Made by a program: the position numbers and the translations under genes. A DNA stretch of 64,000 nucleotides, from the NCBI RefSeq assembly GCF_000733855.1, contig NZ_JPOJ01000001.1, positions 496,001-560,000 on the forward strand. Reading direction: 5' to 3'. The DNA is from Methylomicrobium agile (GTDB lineage: Bacteria; Pseudomonadota; Gammaproteobacteria; Methylococcales; Methylomonadaceae). This document shows, one piece after another, positions 62,337 through 64,000 of the stretch; the first letter of the stretch is position 1; each line of letters begins with the position of its first letter. Under the pieces are notes generated by a model. That model saw nothing but the letters and a program-made list of their open reading frames with translations. It was not told where the DNA came from and did no database searches.

Positions 62337-62840
62337 TTGATTCGCATTGCGTTCGTTTTACTGCTGATTTGGCTGGTTTTTCTTGCACTGCGCAAATTGC
62401 GGACAGCCCCCGCCGACGTGAAGGCGCGTGTGCTTCGTTACGCACTGATCGCCGGCGGTCTGGCGGCGCTGATTTACATGGCAAAAGCCGGCTGGCTCGG
62501 CGGACTGTTTGCCCTGCTCGGGCTCGCGGCGGCGTTTTTGCTCCGGTTATTGCCGTCCCTGCTGCGCAATGCGCCTTATCTGCATCAAATCTGGGTCGCG
62601 TGGCAACGCGCGAAACAGGGACAGGCCGGTCCCCGGCAGGAGCGGCACGATCGCCCGGCTTCCGGTAAAATGACCGCCGCGGAAGCTTACGAAGTGCTGG
62701 GGCTGAAAATGGGCGCTTCCGACCAGGAAATCATCGAAGCGCATCGCCGGCTGATGCAGAAAATCCACCCGGACCGGGGCGGCTCCGATTATCTGGCCGC
62801 GAAGATCAACCTGGCCAAGAAAACGCTGCTGAAAAGATAA
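62337..62840 (+). CDS. Membrane-anchored DnaJ-domain protein
   Basis: A 167-residue protein with an N-terminal helix ([17 protein letters not shown]), a second hydrophobic region (about 37-80) and a C-terminal J domain (about 112-167) with [16 protein letters not shown] and the HPD triad in [12 protein letters not shown]. It resembles the Tim14/DjlB type that recruits DnaK to the membrane. The start is TTG at 62337 with CCGGAG upstream; no ATG fits without losing the first helix. nlpD follows six bases later, so the two are likely co-transcribed. Confidence 0.82.
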   Translation: MIRIAFVLLLIWLVFLALRKLRTAPADVKARVLRYALIAGGLAALIYMAKAGWLGGLFALLGLAAAFLLRLLPSLLRNAPYLHQIWVAWQRAKQGQAGPRQERHDRPASGKMTAAEAYEVLGLKMGASDQEIIEAHRRLMQKIHPDRGGSDYLAAKINLAKKTLLKR

Positions 62841-62846
62841 ATACCG

Positions 62847-63677
62847 ATGCACCCCATTTCCCGGACTGTTGCAGTGATGCTGACCACGATTCTGACTGCC
62901 CTGATGTTCGGCTGCACCGAACGCACGGATCTGGCGCCGGTATGGTCCGGCTATCAGAATTTGAATGAAGTGCTTCCGCAGAAACCTTCCGCGCTTTCCG
63001 TCGCGGCAGGACCTGCGACTCCGGCGCCCCTCCAGCAAACGCTTCCTCCCGTTCCCGCCAACCGCTATGCGGCCCCGGCACAGACAAAACCCCATTCGGC
63101 GCAGCCGCAGGCGCCCGCCCCGGTCGCCCGTCCCCGCAGCGCCGTCCGGACGGCAAAGAACGAAAACAAGATCAAGCCGGTCATGATGGCTTCGGCGCAG
63201 CCGGTTCCCGAAAAGAAAAAGCCGGAATCCGAACCCGCCAAGCCGGCCCGCCAAAAGCCCGCGGCTAAAAAAAGTACCGCCGTCTCCACCGGTACGGAAA
63301 AAGACAATGCCCAATTACACTTCGATTGGCCGTTAGCGGGCAAGCTTTTGAAGAATTACGCCCAGACCGGCAAAAAGGGCATCAAGATCGCCGGCAAAAA
63401 AGACCAGGCGGTCAGGGCCGCCGAGCGCGGAAAAGTGGTCTATAGCGGTCAAGGATTGATCGGATATGGTAATCTGCTTATCATAAAGCATAACGACCAA
63501 TATTTGACCGCTTACGCGAATAACAATGCCTTGTTGGCCAAAGAGGGAGACGCCGTCAAAAAAGGCCAGGAGATCGCTACAGTAGGTGTCGGCGCTTCCC
63601 GCAAGGCCATGCTGCATTTTGAAATCCGCAAACAAGGCAAATCGGTCAATCCGTTGACATTATTACCGAAGTTATAA
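62847..63677 (+). CDS. nlpD: NlpD-like lipoprotein with LytM (M23) domain, lacking LysM
   Basis: A 276-residue lipoprotein (lipobox LMFGC, about residue 24). A long Pro/Ala/Lys-rich linker (about 40-150) leads to a C-terminal LytM domain (about 155-276) with FDWPLAGKLLKNYAQTGKKG, AAERGKVVYSGQGLIGYGN and LHFEIRKQGKSVNPL. The metal ligands of active M23 enzymes are not all present, as in NlpD and EnvC, which activate amidases rather than cut. NlpD normally carries a LysM domain before the linker; none is visible here. Position directly before rpoS is the conserved gammaproteobacterial order, and the main rpoS promoter often lies inside nlpD. Confidence 0.85.
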   Translation: MHPISRTVAVMLTTILTALMFGCTERTDLAPVWSGYQNLNEVLPQKPSALSVAAGPATPAPLQQTLPPVPANRYAAPAQTKPHSAQPQAPAPVARPRSAVRTAKNENKIKPVMMASAQPVPEKKKPESEPAKPARQKPAAKKSTAVSTGTEKDNAQLHFDWPLAGKLLKNYAQTGKKGIKIAGKKDQAVRAAERGKVVYSGQGLIGYGNLLIIKHNDQYLTAYANNNALLAKEGDAVKKGQEIATVGVGASRKAMLHFEIRKQGKSVNPLTLLPKL

Positions 63678-63720
63678 AGATGCCGTTGAGCACCCAAGCG
63701 AAAAGTCAGGGGGGAATAAG

Positions 63721-64000
63721 ATGAAAGAAGAAATAATAGAGCCCGCTGATGAGGAAATCGGCCTGCATTTTGGAGACGACGACGAGGGGCTTTTTTTCGA
63801 GAAAGAGTTCGAGGATATAGAGGGTTCTCTCGGCGACCTGGATGTCGAAAATGAAGTCCAGGCCCTGAAAGTCCGCGATGACGGTTTCGATGCGACGCGG
63901 GTCTATTTGAACGATCTCGGCCGTTCGAAACTGCTGTCGGCCGAACAGGAAAAATATTACGGCGGCCGGGCACTGCGGGGAGATTCCGAATCCCGCAAGG
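63721..64000 (+). CDS. rpoS: RpoS, stationary-phase sigma factor (5' part, cut by window end)
   Basis: The ATG at 63721, with GGGGGAATA upstream, opens a frame to the window edge. An acidic N-terminal extension (EEIIEPADEEIGLHFGDDDE) leads to sigma region 1.2 with ATRVYLNDLGRSKLLSAEQE and YYGGRALRGDSESRK, which matches the RpoS pattern (YLxxIGxSxLLTAEEE, ARRALRGD) rather than RpoD or RpoH. RpoS directs stationary-phase and general stress transcription. It follows nlpD after 43 bases. The core-binding and DNA-binding regions lie outside the window. Confidence 0.93.
   Translation, partial: MKEEIIEPADEEIGLHFGDDDEGLFFEKEFEDIEGSLGDLDVENEVQALKVRDDGFDATRVYLNDLGRSKLLSAEQEKYYGGRALRGDSESRK

Noticed and set aside
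1-64000. tRNA, rRNA or other structured RNA genes
   Set aside because: No cloverleaf-like segment, rRNA signature or recognisable riboswitch was found on either strand by reading.

Overview
The window looks like a chromosomal segment of a GC-rich gammaproteobacterium. The right end carries nlpD followed by rpoS. Scattered through the right two thirds are ordinary gammaproteobacterial housekeeping genes: htpX, cysM, rlmD, truA, moeA, mobB and a ydbH/ydbL pair. The PQQ-type sugar dehydrogenase, the MopE-like metal-binding motif in a surface protein and the many REP/BIME palindromes would fit a methanotroph of the Methylococcales, but that placement is inference only. I saw no rRNA, tRNA or CRISPR array.

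Layout. 1-7.8 kb (mostly minus strand): a decaying array of candidate type VI secretion effectors and small partner genes. It holds two copies of an aspzincin (M35-like) metallopeptidase plus exported-protein pair (one broken, one intact), a frameshifted papain-like protease, an intact IS5-family element with a target duplication, and a third M35-like protein. 8.1-19.0 kb (minus): a T6SS sheath/baseplate cluster transcribed tssA-tssB-tssC-hcp-tagJ-tssE-tssF-tssG-tssH, with a strong terminator-like hairpin after hcp. The membrane-complex genes (tssJ, K, L, M), vgrG and PAAR are not in the window. 19.0-20.2 kb: two broken insertion sequences lying directly upstream of tssA. 20.4-25.8 kb: an autotransporter-type beta barrel and a 1141-residue PKD-repeat surface protein. 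26.3-30.3 kb: nudF, a sugar dehydrogenase, htpX and cysM.

30.6-41.2 kb: a type I restriction-modification island (hsdM, hsdS, hsdR) carrying extra genes: a REP-associated transposase with its REP hairpins, a Fic gene, a small basic protein, an AlbA/Schlafen-type protein and a YgjP-like metallohydrolase. A REP element is embedded in frame inside hsdR. 41.6-52.1 kb: a YdbH/YdbL envelope pair, rlmD, an L,D-transpeptidase, truA, a four-copy 119-bp tandem repeat carrying DnaA-box-like sites, and a complete ABC-type tripartite exporter. 52.1-54.4 kb: a graveyard of a broken chrA and fragments of IS1182, IS200/IS605 and IS982 elements around a lone SUKH-type immunity gene. 54.5-64 kb: small envelope and membrane genes, a CSLREA beta-helix surface protein, an intergenic DnaA-box cluster, mobB-moeA, a DnaJ-domain membrane protein, a LysM-less nlpD and the start of rpoS.

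Frameshifts and stops occur in the accessory genes (effectors, fic, RAYT, chrA, IS genes). The long T6SS, hsd and surface-protein frames are uninterrupted. This argues for real decay rather than general sequence error, although single-base cases cannot be settled from one sequence.
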